64,000 nucleotides of DNA, from NCBI GenBank assembly GCA_037043455.1, contig JAWPHD010000088.1, forward strand, positions 62,001 through 126,000. Reading direction: 5' to 3'. A program made the position numbers and the translations under genes. Numbering within the stretch: the stretch's first letter is position 1; each line of letters begins with the position of its first letter. Under the pieces are notes generated by a model. That model had not been told where the DNA came from, did not search any database, and was given only the letters and a program-made list of their open reading frames with translations. The DNA is from Cyrtodaria siliqua. Lineage: Eukaryota; Mollusca; Bivalvia; Adapedonta; Hiatellidae. This document shows positions 24,658-36,384 of the stretch, one piece after another.

Positions 24658-25427
24658 ACTCATATTCCCACACACCTATGACAATCACTAATATTCTCCA
24701 CCCACCAATCACCTCCACTCATATTCATCACCCACTTATCACCCCACTCATAATCCCGACCACCTATCACCCACACTCATAAGCTACACCTCCCTATATC
24801 CCCACTCTTATTTCTCACCCACCTTTCACCTCTACTCATATTCCCCACACACCTATCACCCCACTCATATTCCCCACCACCTATCACCCCCAACCATAAT
24901 CCCCACCAACCAATCACCCCTACTCATATTCACATTAAAATTCCCCACCCATCTATTACCCACAGGTATGCTCAGCACCCACCTATCACCCCGGCTCATA
25001 GTCCCCACCAACATAGCATCATCACACACATTCCGCACCCACCTATCAACCCCACACATATTCCCCAACCACCTGTCACCCCCGCTCATATTTCCCACCC
25101 ACCTATCACCCTGCTCATATTCTCCACCGACCTATCACCACCACTCATGTTCCCTGCCCACCTATAACCCACTAATCACCCCTACTCATATTCCACAACT
25201 ACCTATCACCCCCACCCACTAATAATACCGCCCACATATCATCCCAAACATATTCCGCACCCACCAATCACCAACACTCATATTCCCCACACACCTATCA
25301 ATCCCACTCATAATCCCACCTACCTATCAACCTCACTGATATTCACAACCCACCTATCAGCCCACACATAATCCGACTTACCTATCACCCCCAGACATAT
25401 TCCCCACGTACCTAATACCCCCATTAA

Positions 25428-25973
25428 AGGGGATGTAGCGACACAGCCAAACCATCTTTATTATTGAGAGTTCTGAAAAACTTGAATAAGGGTGAAAGAA
25501 TTATCAAAATCAGATGATAAACAAGGAAGATATGATCATTTGAAGTTTCTGTTGAAACAGATATGGAAAAGGCCATTTTGAGAGCTATGACTTCACGGTT
25601 CTAAATGACCATATAATTATGGAATATTTATAAATTTGAAAATTTACTTCTTTATAGGGAAGAAATGACAGCAACTGTATGAAAAATATGTAATACTTAA
25701 TGGCAGTAATGCTATATATGACCAGTAAAAAATGCATTCATGTGCAGTGATTTTTTTCGTTTTAAATGAGATTGATCAATATTCCATATATGGTAATATA
25801 GAACTATGACGTCATAGTTCTAAAAATGGCGGCCCCATATTCGTTTTAGAACAACCTTTAAATGGTCACATCTTTTTTGTTTATCATCCGATTTTGATAA
25901 TTTTTTCACCTTTTTCCATGTTTTTCAGAATTCTCAATAACAGAGCCTGTTTGGCTGTGTCGCTACATTCCCT
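25428..25973. mobile_element. MITE-A copy 2 inside the minisatellite
   Basis: Begins AGGGGATGTAGCGACACAGC and ends with the complement of AGGGAATGTAGCGACACAGC, flanked by TTAA (25424-25427 and 25974-25977). A related minisatellite stretch near 21093-21110 reads CTCCCATTAATATTCCCC, which is the uninterrupted site with one TTAA. Its interior is in the opposite orientation to the copy at 7840-8388. Confidence 0.93.
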
Positions 25974-26233
25974 TTAATATTCCCCACCGACCTATCACCA
26001 CCACGCATATTCCATATCCACCAATCACCCACCAATCACTCCCCATTCATATTCCCCACCCACCTCACCATCACTCATAATCCCCACCCACCAATGACCC
26101 CCACTCATATTCGCCACCCACCTGTCACCCCAACTCGTATTACCGAACCACCTATAACCCCCACTCATATTCAACATACACTTATGACACTCACTATATC
26201 CACCTATCACCTCACTCACATTCCCAACCCAAT

Positions 26234-27180
26234 TATACATGATGTGTACATGATGAAAACCACAGAGAATAATGTTTGCATCTGCTAGTTACATTAAACA
26301 TGTTGTCGTTGAGACGCCGTGAAACTTTCAATGAGAAACCGTGACATGCATTTTTTAAAAAAAACACTTTTTAACCCTAAGACAAACAATATGAACTAAT
26401 TATTATTTTCTACTGGTATGTATACCTGTTTTGAAAAAGCATAATGTATTAAAGTGCTATACGTTTTGACGTATTTAAGAATTTCATTTTATAAATTGAT
26501 GACTAAAATGTGGTTGTAAAACTATGCAAAACACTTTTATTAAACATTATTATTCGTGGCGAAACCGATACCACTGTCGATGAGCAACCGTGACAGGTTT
26601 TCGTCAAGAATCAATTTGCGCTGATCTTGCGTTTACACCCAGTGTATCTACCTGTGTGAGTATTCGAACTGTATATGTCCAATAAGTCCAATACGTCCAA
26701 TGACCAATGACCAATGACCCACATCCACTTATAAATTATAAATGGTTGTAAAACTCCATATAATTATTTTAAATTGAATCGTACTCTCTTCGTACACTCT
26801 TTTCACCTGTGTACAGTTCACCGGTTTACACTTTCTGAACACTGAGCGCAAAAAGGTCGTGCTTCTCAAGCGAAGATTCTTTGTTTCGCAAAAGTATTAA
26901 ACTACATCAAAACAAATCAATATGTCCAAATTCTAATTCAGTTTCACAAAAGGTTTCATTGAACACTTATCTTCCTTTGTGTCTATTTTAGTTTTATGTG
27001 CTCCTCATTTTCATCACAAAAATCCACAAAATAGGGCTCCCGGTAAAGTTTAACCACACTACTCCGCCATGTTGTCACGTCAAGTATGTTAAATCACGAC
27101 TGATTGATGGACTGATGGAGGCTCTCAGATGTTTGCAGACTTTTCCGCACTTACACTTTACAACTGCCATTGTACCTGTA
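26234..27180. other. Unique AT-rich sequence
   Basis: No gene supported. Short direct repeats GTCCAATA/GTCCAATGACCAATGACC occur near 26680-26725. CGTGACAGG and GAAACCGTGACATG appear on both sides of 26330-26600, a possible decayed repeat. Confidence 0.4.
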
Positions 27181-27183
27181 CTG

Positions 27184-28080
27184 TTAATGTTGTTTTGACG
27201 AGCTATGTCCTCCTTTTAACTCGGTTATTCTAACCCTCTCGGGGGTGTTGCTCTGATGTTTCCGTCTATCAGTTGTGTGGTGTCTGCTCACGAAGACTGC
27301 ATGCAAAGAGTCGTACTGAAACAATTTCAACAGGAAAGAACCATGTCCGCCATCATTGCCCTTGTAACCCTGCGTGTTTATCGTTTTTGCTCTCGAATGC
27401 CTTAGCTCAAATATTACCAGGACTTTGGCCATATCATACTATCTGGTCGCTGCATTGTCTGGATGGAGTTTGGAAATACTTACTTCTTTCCAGGTCTTCA
27501 GCCATCTCCCTGCCCTCATCAAGTAGAGAGTCTGTATTACTCTAAGGCTCTTATGGCATCGTACGTTTCGTCCTTGTCTATTCCAGTGCTTGCTCAGTCT
27601 GTCTTGCGTGGAGTCCTCTTTTTTCTTCCCTCTCGCTCTATAATGCCAGATAGCTTTCATAGCACAGTGCCGTGCCTCCATCAGTAGCGGTCCAGTGCCA
27701 TCACTATCTAGTAAGCTGACAGAGTATTTGTTACATGCTCCCTTCCTCTAACGACGCTAACAATTAGGATCTTCCAATAATGTCCTTCCATGTCAGCTTC
27801 TCTGTGTTGTTGTCCGACGGGTTTAAGCGATCTACATCCACATCTCTAGTGCCTTAACTTGCCTGTTCTGTCACTCTCATTTCATCTTGCACCATCTTTC
27901 ACCTTTCTTAACCAACTGCTTCACTCCACCGTAGGTGTTTAGTTGTTCCCAATCATGACGGCCGACTGCTGGAGTGCTCGCAATTTCTTTGTGTGTTCAG
28001 TCTGTTCGCCGCTGATGTTACTGCCTGGTGGCTTGCTCAACGGTTCGTGTTTCTATGCTAACTTTCGGACCTTTCGGACC
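27184..28080 (-). pseudogene. Possible decayed coding sequence, unidentified
   Basis: On the minus strand several segments read like protein but change frame repeatedly. EQTEHTKKLRALQQSAV is followed by WEQLNTYGGVKQLVKKG (about 27905-28020), then DRLNPSDNNTEKLTWKD (about 27780-27830). The 80-codon frame at 27439-27681 contains KKKEDSTQDRLSKHWN, and the frame at 27184-27432 follows it. Base composition here is more GC-rich than in the surroundings. The pattern fits an old retroelement or gene remnant with several frameshifts. I do not recognise the family, and chance open frames remain possible. Confidence 0.4.
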
Positions 28081-28220
28081 ATTTCATCTCGTGAATATTT
28101 TAAGATTACAACCAGTCATGCTTTGGTGGCAACCATGAGCTCTTCCACTATTTATAAGATTGGAATCTGTAGCTGGTTCGTTCCCTCATTTTCTAATGCA
28201 TGTATATAGGGTATTATTTA

Positions 28221-28874
28221 CTGTTCAACGAGGAAGCAATAATTTACATGACGACAACGATTAAGACTATTCGTTTGTTTAACTATTATACCATATGCTA
28301 TTTTTGTAACCCTTGCTGCATAAGTTGTCTACGTAGATTGATCAATACTTATTCTCTCGAGTAAAAAACAAATTAGAAGTTGTTATATTCCATAATGCAG
28401 GAGCTTATACATTTGTAGCTGAATATAAAGGTTAGTTTTAATACAAATCTTCTTTTATTACTAACTAGTAAAAGTATACTTTTAATTGTTATATTTCATT
28501 TGGGTAGTATTTAAGAGAGACTTGGTAACTCGCCAATTCAATATTTAACATTAGGTTACGCTATGCATTTTAAATGATATAACAGATATCCTTTCAAATC
28601 TCAATACAACAAGAGTATGTTGCAGACTTAGTTTAATGTAATCATATCTGGCTAGCAATCACTCTATACTTCAGTCTAAATCTTGTTTGTAGATACACTT
28701 AGTCTAAACCTTGTTTGTAGATACACTTAGATGATTTACAAACATATTGAATTACAGTACATGCAAATCCTAGCAGTTCAACTTTGTAGATTAAAGCCGT
28801 ACATACATACACTCGTACGATATATGCTTACACATACACCTGCTTACACATAAGCCTGCATATATTAGGTATAA
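28221..28874. other. No gene seen
   Basis: AT-rich sequence. A short duplication, CTTGTTTGTAGATACACTTAG, occurs twice at about 28681-28731. Nothing else is recognised. Confidence 0.45.
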
Positions 28875-30128
28875 AATCGAACAGGAAAAGTAGCATTCAA
28901 GGACGACAGTCAACTACACACACACACAGAAACAAAGAACAACTTTAAAAATGAATAAAATGCCAAACAAGAGAACACAAACATAAAAGGGTTCACAATA
29001 GGGCTACCGCCTTGGAACGGTCAGTGGCAAAACAGGCCACTGAGGGTTTAAACCAGGTTCTAGGGTGCACCAAACTTTTCACCTACCCTAATGTCATCCA
29101 AATAAAACGGAACAGTGTGAATGAAGAAATCCCCGCCATGAACTATTCTCTAGCCAACAAGGCAGCATTAATAGGCAATATTCAATAAAACACAAAGATG
29201 CTCGTGTATATATAAATACAAACAAAAAAAAAGCCTAGAAAGCCACAAAGAAGGTACTGATTGACTTGGCAGAATCCAGAGCAACAGGAGAATAAACCAT
29301 TGAGGGCACGACAAGACTAGATTGCAGACAAACATCAAATGTCACCGTCCTTTTGGGCTTCATCATAGTGTTCACAGCCTGTCCGGTCATCGTACAGTTA
29401 AAGAGGAAAGCATAGTGGCGAACTGTAAATGGGTCCACCACCAAGCATGCAGTGCGTTGCAAAATGATAGGGTCATAACCTTTTTTGATAAACCTTTTAA
29501 CAAGTTTAAAAAGATAGTATGAAAGTGATCATGACCAAGGATCTTACGAAATCACGTCACCATAGAAGTCAGGTTGTGATATTCTTTGTGACAGTATATG
29601 TAATGTATTCATTAATACACATCTATACATTAGTGCAAATATTCGCATACACTTGCGCCAACGATAATGGTGATGTTTGTCTATGATCTTTCTTGTCGTG
29701 CCCTTAATGGTTTATTCTCTGGTTGCTCTGGCTTCTGCCAAGTCATTGAGTACCTTCATTGTGGCTTTCTAGGCTATCGTTGTTTTGTATTATATTAACA
29801 CGGGCATATTTGTGTTTTACTTATATTGCCTATTGATTCTGCCTTGTTGGTTAGAGATTAGATCATGGCGGGGATTTCTTTATGTACACTGTCCCGTTTT
29901 AATGTAGGGTAGGTGTGAGGTTTGGTGCACCCTAGAACCGGTATAAACCCCCAGTGACCTACTTTGCCACTGACCGTTTCAAGGCGGTAGCCCTTATGTC
30001 AACCCTTTTGTGTTTGTGATGTCGTTTGTATTTATTATTACTTTTGCCTTCTTGTTTGTCTGTTTGCGTGTTTGTTTCTGTGTTTGGTGGTTGACTGTCC
30101 TCCTTGAATGCTACTGTCCCTGTCCGAT
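28875..30128. repeat. 1.25-kb inverted repeat with ~460-bp arms
   Basis: The left arm 28875-29341 and the right arm 29672-30128 are reverse complements with many substitutions. Paired landmarks include GTAGCATTCAAGGA, GGTTCTAGGGTGCACCAAAC, GGCTACCGCCTTG, CAAGGCAGAAT-type text and GGCACGACAAGA. The central ~330 bp is not paired. A single-arm fragment in the left-arm orientation lies at 38095-38215, so the arm sequence is an interspersed repeat and this structure may be two copies inserted head to head. No coding sequence is evident. Confidence 0.88.
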
Positions 30129-30795
30129 CTTTTTATATTTCTTTATACATATATACATATACATATATATTCATTAATCATTTTAATCATAAACATTCTA
30201 TATTTTTTGATATTTTCGGGTAGATTTGTTTGGATGTCGCTAGATCTTAGGAAAAAGTGCCATCCTTGACGCAGTGTCTCATTCGAATTCGTATCATAAC
30301 ATTATTTTACGAACAAATTAAGGAGAACTGTATCGTTTTTTGATCAAGTGAATACTTTCTTTTTCTGTAAGATCAGAAAAATCACCCATGGCATTGGCTA
30401 GTATTAATGGTTTTAAACATAGTTATTTGTCTAAAACACATACATACATGTAAGTCATACACCAAAAATAACAACGAAATTAAACTGCTAATAGAGATAC
30501 TCGCGGGTACCCAGCATAATACCGTTTTATTAAGTGTTTAACAATACTAAAAGGTAAATTAATAGCTTTGTTGACTAAACTTTGACTCCTTTCATACTTT
30601 TTTAAACATGTATTTGAGGAGTGTATATGATTTCGTCGGCTTTACAAAACGTACAAAACAACAAGTTTCCAGTTTCAAAAAGCTCAATATACGCCCTACA
30701 GTTGGTTGCATTGAAAACAAAAGGCAAAACGCTCTATTGTACGGTTATCGATGTATGTGCATACTCTATTTTCCGGGTTTCTATCGATTCTTTAG
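30129..30795. other. No gene seen
   Basis: AT-rich sequence with short microsatellite-like ATACATAT runs near 30145-30170. No feature supported. Confidence 0.45.
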
Positions 30796-33625
30796 TTAGC
30801 AGTAGGAACGCCAGCCCTATGGCGTAGGAATATCAATCAAACAAGGTCACGTGATAAAATCGATAACAAAATGACATTATCGGGAAAATTGTCACTGGTC
30901 AGATTTATACACCTCTTATATATAAACTGTGATTATGACAAAACACAATCACAGATCGTTGTTAAAGTAATAATATTCGCAAACTACATTGGTCGAATAT
31001 AATTGGTGCACATTTCGTGTAATTCCCATTAATAGTTAAAGGTATTTTTCAAAGGGATGAATTTAGGTTGTTTTAAAGTTTAAATTGCCGACGATGCGCT
31101 TTTAAATCAAAATCGATTTATTTCGTCATTTTAGAGTCGAGAATAAAAACAAATGCATGCACGCGTAGATAAATCTTTCCTCTGTCCATATGCAAAATTT
31201 TAATGAAATCTACGGTGTCCTGTTAGGGCCATGTTACCATCGCATCTTACCATCGACCATCGACCTAGGTCGATGGTCGATGGTAAGATGCGATGGTCGA
31301 TGGTAAGATGCGATGGTAAGATGCGATGGTCGATGGTAAGATGCGATGGTAAGATGTGATGGTCGATGGTAAGATACGATTGTAGGATACGATGGTCGAT
31401 GGTAAGATGCGATGGTCGATGGTAAGATGCGATGGACCATCGACCATCGCATCTTACCATCGCATCTTACCTTCGACCATCGCATCTTAACATCGACCAT
31501 CGACCTAGACATTTTTCTACGGTAATCGTGAGATCTTGATCAGCATGAGAATTGATAAGTCGATGGTCGATGGTAAGATGCGATGGTCAATGGTAAGATG
31601 CGATGGTCGATGGTAAGATGCGATGGTCTATGGTAAGATGCGATGGTCGATTGTAAGATGCGATGGTAAGATGCGATGGTCGATGGTAAGATGCGATGGT
31701 CGATGGTAAAATGCGATGGTAAGATGCGATGGTCGATGGTCCATCGCATCTTACCATCGACCATCGCATCTTACCATCGCATCTTTCCATCGACCATCGC
31801 ATCTTACCATCGCATCTTACCACCGCATCTTACCATCGGCCATCTTATCTTACCATCGACGATCGACCTAGGTCGATGGTCGATTGTAAGATGTGATGGT
31901 AACATGGCCCTAACAGTACACCGTAGAAATCGGAGACAAGTACTTTTTTCCCCCAAAATAACTAACATGACCCAAGGACTCAAAGACGGCATAATGCATA
32001 TACATTTACAGACGCGACCGGGTACACAAGAAATGAAATAATTCCATTATTTCAATACATATATTTCAAATGTATGTATCCATGCATTTCAGATTAAATT
32101 TCTGATCTATACATGCTTTTGGTTTATGCTGGAGTGCTCAAAATAGGTTTCAACAAACCAAATTGCAATGGTACGTCGGGAAAGGAAATGAGGATGGTGA
32201 AAATATATGTTGCAGTGCTAATTTTCTGAATCCGAAAAAATAGCGAAAAAATGAAGTTTTAACAGCGAGAATGATTTTTTTTTATGAAAGTGTTCATTGA
32301 CATGTCTACTATTAAAAACCAAAATTTAAAGTCAATTTGAAAAAAGTACTTTTTTTCCCCCAAAATTAACAAAGTACACCGTATTCGCTAAAATATGAAC
32401 AATCAATGTTCACGCGGGATATACAACCATGAAATTATGAAATCCTTTTTAAGAGATATTTTGATTTCGAAATTGTTCTGTATTTAATAAATTATTAGCA
32501 TGATTAGAGTAGAATGTTCACAGTTTTTCTCAAGGACACCATTACGGTAGTATCCCTTCAACCAAGCCCCTCATCCCATCACCATCACCCTCAATACCGT
32601 ATTGATTAAGTTGTATATAGCTGGGAATGCGCAGTTTTAATCAAATTCGATTTATTTCATCATTTTCGAAGCGAGAGAAAAAAAAAAGCATGTACGCGCT
32701 TAAATACGCCGAATCGACGTTCCAAATCGATGTTCGCACGGAAGACAATTGTGGAATTATGAATTCATTTATAAAGATAAATCGATTTCAGCATTGTTCA
32801 GTAGTTGTTATATTATTGATGTAGTATGTTCACAGTGTTTATGAGAGCAACATTACGGTAGTATCCCTCCAACCCCGTCGGCTTCCTCCTTCCAACCCGT
32901 ACACACAATACGTTGTGTATTGCTGAGAATGCGCCTTTTATTCAAATCGATTTATTTCGTCATTTTAGAAGCGAGAATAAAAACAAAATCATATAGATAC
33001 ATCTCTCCTCTGTATATATGTAGAATTTCAATAAACGGAGGCAAGTACTAATTAAGTAACAGGACCGTCCGACCCAACGACGGCAACATTCATATACATT
33101 TAGAAAGACGACCGGCTACAGAAACAATTAAATAATTTCGTTATGTAAACACATATATTTAAAATGTATGTGTCCATGTATTTTACACTAATTTTTTGAT
33201 CTATACATGCTTTGGGTGTATGTCAGAGTGCCTAATTTATTTTAACAAACAATGTTGCAACGGTATATCGGAAAATTAAATCATGATGGCGGCAATATAC
33301 GTTGCAGAGTTAATTTTCGAAATCAGAAAAAGCGATCAACTAATATAAGTTTAACAGGCAGAAACAAGTATATTATTTTAATTGTTCGTTTAAAACTGAG
33401 GGGGCGACTCGAGTTTTAAAGAAAGCAGGATTGGCATGTGTCCCTTTAACCAAGTAAATAAATGACTGTCAGTAACAAACATGATTTTGTGTAGACTCGA
33501 AGATTGCATAACATAAACATGTGGACATGACATTGTGCCAATGGAGCACTTGCCAGATGTTTGGTGTTGTGAAACACTGTACGCGTGAATCCAAAAAGTG
33601 CGGGTCTGTTATCTTTATAGTTTTA
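30796..33625 (+). repeat. Interspersed segment II, copy 1
   Basis: Starts around AACGCCAGCCCTATGGCGTAGG and ends around GTGCGGGTCTGTTATCTTT; the paralogue is at 54488-56190. Inside, a subunit beginning AATCAAATTCGATTTATTTC...GAAGCGAGA and ending with TGATCTATACATGCTTTGGG is repeated (near 31100, 32635 and 32940 here), so the segment is itself a tandem series of diverged units. A 717-bp foldback element interrupts the first unit. No coding sequence is shared between copies. Confidence 0.85.
31210..31926. mobile_element. Foldback element built of palindromic GATGGTCGATGGTAAGATGC units
   Basis: The ends are CTACGGTGTCCTGTTAGGGC at 31210 and the complement of CTACGGTGTACTGTTAGGGC ending at 31926. 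AAAT lies on both sides (31206-31209 and 31927-31930). The paralogous segment near 55638 reads TATAATCGGAGACAAG without the insertion. Between the ends lie two palindromic arrays (31230-31505 and 31560-31880). In each, GATGGTAAGATGC units read in one direction and then switch to the complement, around CATCGACCTAGGTCGATG centres. This architecture recalls FB/Galileo-type elements; the superfamily is unknown. Confidence 0.85.
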
Positions 33626-33975
33626 TATATATATTTATATATATTATTCTTTTATATTTATTTTTATTGTCCCAGAACGCAGTCATACTCACTACTATAT
33701 TGAAAGTAAATATTGAATGTACATGTGCGGTGTGTTACGATCTGTAGTATTTGAAAACAGACATAGTAAACATTTCCCTGAAAATATATAACGATGATAA
33801 ATACTATATTCATAGAATTATTCATGTTTGTTTCAGTAGTTGAAATCTACTATATTTTGCGAATATTGTTACTTTGAAAATTTGAATACGTCTGTTTTCA
33901 TCAAATAGCATGTTTTGTTTGTTTTAATATTTTTTTTTTTAAATTTATAATTTAAAAAAAATGGATGATCGGAAT

Positions 33976-34087
33976 ATGTCTTACACACTGTTGAATCCTG
34001 TAATTTAACAACAAGTGGTTTGGTTCACAAGCGACAGCACCGGTGAACAAAACCACTTGTTTTACTGGATTCAACATTGTGCAAGAA
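33976..34087. mobile_element. Small foldback MITE
   Basis: CTTACACACTGTTGAATCC on the left pairs with GGATTCAACATTGTGCAAG on the right, and ACAAGTGGTTT...GTTCAC pairs with GTGAACAAAACCACTTGT. The arms are about 45 bp around a short loop. Flanks give no clear target duplication. Confidence 0.75.
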
Positions 34088-34149
34088 AATATTCATATAT
34101 TATAGCATTAATATTATAACATGTGTGTTGTAACATATGCTTATCCTTG

Positions 34150-35190
34150 TTTATAAATGTTTGATAGTGGATGTCAGCAGGGAACTTGAACTTTGACCTA
34201 AAAATCAAACGGATCATCCTCTTTCCACTGTCCACCAATGAAGTTTCATGAAATTTGCTTTAGGTAAGAGGACAAACTGTGTGGGCAAGACTTTTCATTT
34301 TCCGGTTATGGTAACGGACCTTTCAACTACTGACTTCAAAATAAACAGGGATTATCACTTCACCAAAGGCAGTCAAAGTATGACGTTTTATGAAATTAGC
34401 TTTAAAGAAAGTAAAAAAGAGTTTCATTGCGGACACGATTTTTCATGATCAAGTCACTGTGACGTTGACCTTAGATTTACTGACCTCAATATTAATAGGG
34501 ATCATACTCTTACCAAAGACAGACAACCCATGACGTTTGAATATATTTACTTCAGGGAAAATAGAGTTACGGTGCGGACAATGGTTTTCGTGATCGGATC
34601 AGTGACCTTGACATTTGATCTCAAACTAAATAGGGGTCATTCTCTCACCAAATGCAGTCAACCCATATAGTTTCATGATACATGTATTTGCTTCAGTAAA
34701 TAAGGAGTAACAGTGTGGCCAAGGTATTTCATGATCGTTTCGGGGTTATATTGACCTTTGACCTATTAACCTCAAAATCATCAAACGGTGCAATAGTCTT
34801 ATCACAGGCAGTCAACCCATCGCGTTTCAAGATACTTCCTTCAGGAAAAGAGAAGTTACAGTGCGGACAATGCGTTTCATTATGCGGTCAGTGACCTTGA
34901 CCATTGACCCACTTAAAATCAAAAGGATCACCCTCTCGTCACAGTCAATCCATCCATTAAGTTTCATGAGATTTGCTTTAGGGAAAGTGGACTTACAGTT
35001 TACAACATTTTACATTATCATGTTAGGTGACAATGACCTTTGACCTAATGACCTCAAAATCAAAAGGCATCATTCTCTCACCAAATGCACTCTAACCATT
35101 AATTTTGATGAGATTTGCTTCTGGGGAAGTGGACAGTGCAGACAAGGTTTTTAATAATCATTATTGGGTTATGGCGCCCTTGACCTTCAA
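34150..35190 (+). repeat. ~143-bp tandem repeat carrying TGACCTTTGACCT
   Basis: Eight diverged units spaced 130-150 bp apart. Each reads approximately TGACCTTTGACCT, GACCTCAAAATCAA, GGATCATCCTCTCACC, GCAGTCAACCCAT, TTTCATGA-ATTTGCTT and GTGCGGACAAGGTTTTCATGAT. Unit starts lie near 34188, 34318, 34460, 34610, 34748, 34890, 35032 and 35175. Two units keep a perfect TGACCTTTGACCT, whose complement AGGTCAAAGGTCA is a DR1 nuclear-receptor element. From memory, similar text is widespread in bivalve genomes. Confidence 0.85.
34748..35046 (-). promoter_or_regulatory. DR1-type nuclear-receptor motifs in repeat units
   Basis: AGGTCAAAGGTCA is present on the minus strand near 34750 and 35036. This is the direct repeat spaced by one base that RXR, HNF4 and COUP-TF family receptors recognise in animals. 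The presence of the motif is observed; binding here is inference. Confidence 0.4.
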
Positions 35191-35344
35191 TATTTGATAT
35201 GCACATACTGATGCTTCGTACAACGTTTCGTCAACATCCAACAAGTAGCGCAGACAAGTATTGTGACGGATGAACGGAAAGGCCAAATATAATCTGTCTC
35301 ACCTACCACTTTGTGGTGGAAGACATAATTATAAAGACAATATT

Positions 35345-35451
35345 TTAGTTCATATGTATACTTTATTAAGCAAATAATTGAGCGAACATAAACTTCAGCA
35401 TTGACTCTGGCCAGTGGTGTACATAGAGTCTTCTTCCACATGACGTGCAGC
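35345..35451 (-). other. Candidate 3'-terminal exon with polyadenylation signal
   Basis: On the minus strand a strong acceptor, ATTTTCTTTCAG, precedes GCTGCACGTCATGTGG from 35451. AATAAA follows at 35362-35367. One frame gives AARHVEEDSMYTTGQSQC then stop about 30 bases before the signal. It could be the last exon, or a 3'-UTR exon, of the minus-strand gene suggested by the segments at 36880-36982 and 37206-37255. The choice of frame is not settled. Confidence 0.35.
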
Positions 35452-35565
35452 CTGAAAGAAAATAAAAAGTAAATATAAGCCGAACAGTGTATTCAATTTG
35501 AATCAAGTGTTGCGAGGGGGAGCTAGGGCATGTTTAGGGAAATGGGACAGTTTTAAATTTAATTA

Positions 35566-35830
35566 TTGTTTAACGCCTCATCAACACGTTGTTTAGGTTA
35601 TTTTGAGCCGCCCCAAAGAGAGGAGGAAAGATACATAGGCATCCAGGAAACCTGCCCTACGCTTACTACCGATTAGATACCTATGGTTCTTTAATGTGCT
35701 TGGAGGACAGACTCCGATACACAGGACCACCCGGTTTACGTTCCAATCAGACGAACGAGGCTAGCAGGACACATCGAAGCAACCCAGTGGCGCCAGCAAG
35801 ATCTTTGGATTCAAAGCCGATATGCTATAA
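35566..35830 (-). mobile_element. SINE copy C, decayed and 5'-truncated
   Basis: Minus-strand relative of the SINE at 4964-5290. The tail complement GTTTAACGCCTCATCAACAC, the body GATACCTATGGTTCTTTAA and CCCGGTTTACGTTCC are recognisable. The tRNA-like head is damaged beyond GTGGCGCCAGCAAG, so it lacks a good B box. Confidence 0.85.
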
Positions 35831-36384
35831 ACGTCCCATGACCAAAACTGAGTACATCAATTAAAGGGTCAATACATATAATAGTGTGTATCATACGAGT
35901 ATATGATTGATCTGACATGATTACAGAACAATTTTTAATGTATTTTTCACCCAACAGCACAGCAAGAATCTATTATAAGGAAAGTTAAATATGACAGAGG
36001 GTGCAATGCTCTATAAACCAATCTTTACTAGAAGGGGGATAAAAAACAACTCTTGGCAAAACATCTAAAATAGTTAAATTTTACATGTTTTGTTCATAGG
36101 ATATTTTACTTTAATGACTTACTTAGTAAGGTCATTTTTCATGGGGAGAAAACATTAATATACATTTATTTATTTTCTCTCACAAAACCTGGTGATGCCG
36201 CTAGTTTTAGAAATAAAACATGATTAAATAGGGCATTTGAGAAGACACTTTTGTTGATGTTTGGTCTGTTCTGATGTGAAAATGTGTAAAACAGACACAA
36301 TATTGGAAATTTGCTCTGTGTCCCTTTAATACATTGGGGACCCTTCACATAGAACATAATCATATTGTAATTTGTTGATGTTAA
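35831..36384. other. Noncoding; possible further TTAA element
   Basis: TTAAAGGGTCA at about 35862 and TGTCCCTTTAA at about 36319 could be the ends of another TTAA-target element similar to MITE-B, but the inner sequence was not matched to another copy. No gene is seen. Confidence 0.3.

Larger units (their letters stand above)
17089..26233 (+). repeat. Large C-rich minisatellite, ~30-bp unit
   Basis: About 9.1 kb, less the 546-bp MITE at 25428-25973, built from units close to CACCTATCACCCCCACTCAT plus ATTCCCCACC (about 30 bp). Length and sequence vary from unit to unit. The plus strand is nearly free of G except in the inverted block at 17287-17522. Because the unit is about 30 bp and few stops occur, open frames of up to 230 codons appear (for example 21227-21919) with HIPHPPITPT-like repeats, in several frames at once. 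I regard these as artefacts. Higher-order structure includes the 934-bp units at 21845-24657 and an older roughly 4.3-kb duplication. Confidence 0.95.

Noticed and set aside
17089..26233. CRISPR-like array of ~30-bp units
   Set aside because: Units are adjacent and variable with no spacers, and the window is clearly eukaryotic.
31200..32041. Open frames with repeated ILPSTIASYH on both strands
   Set aside because: They are translations of the palindromic GATGG units of the foldback element.
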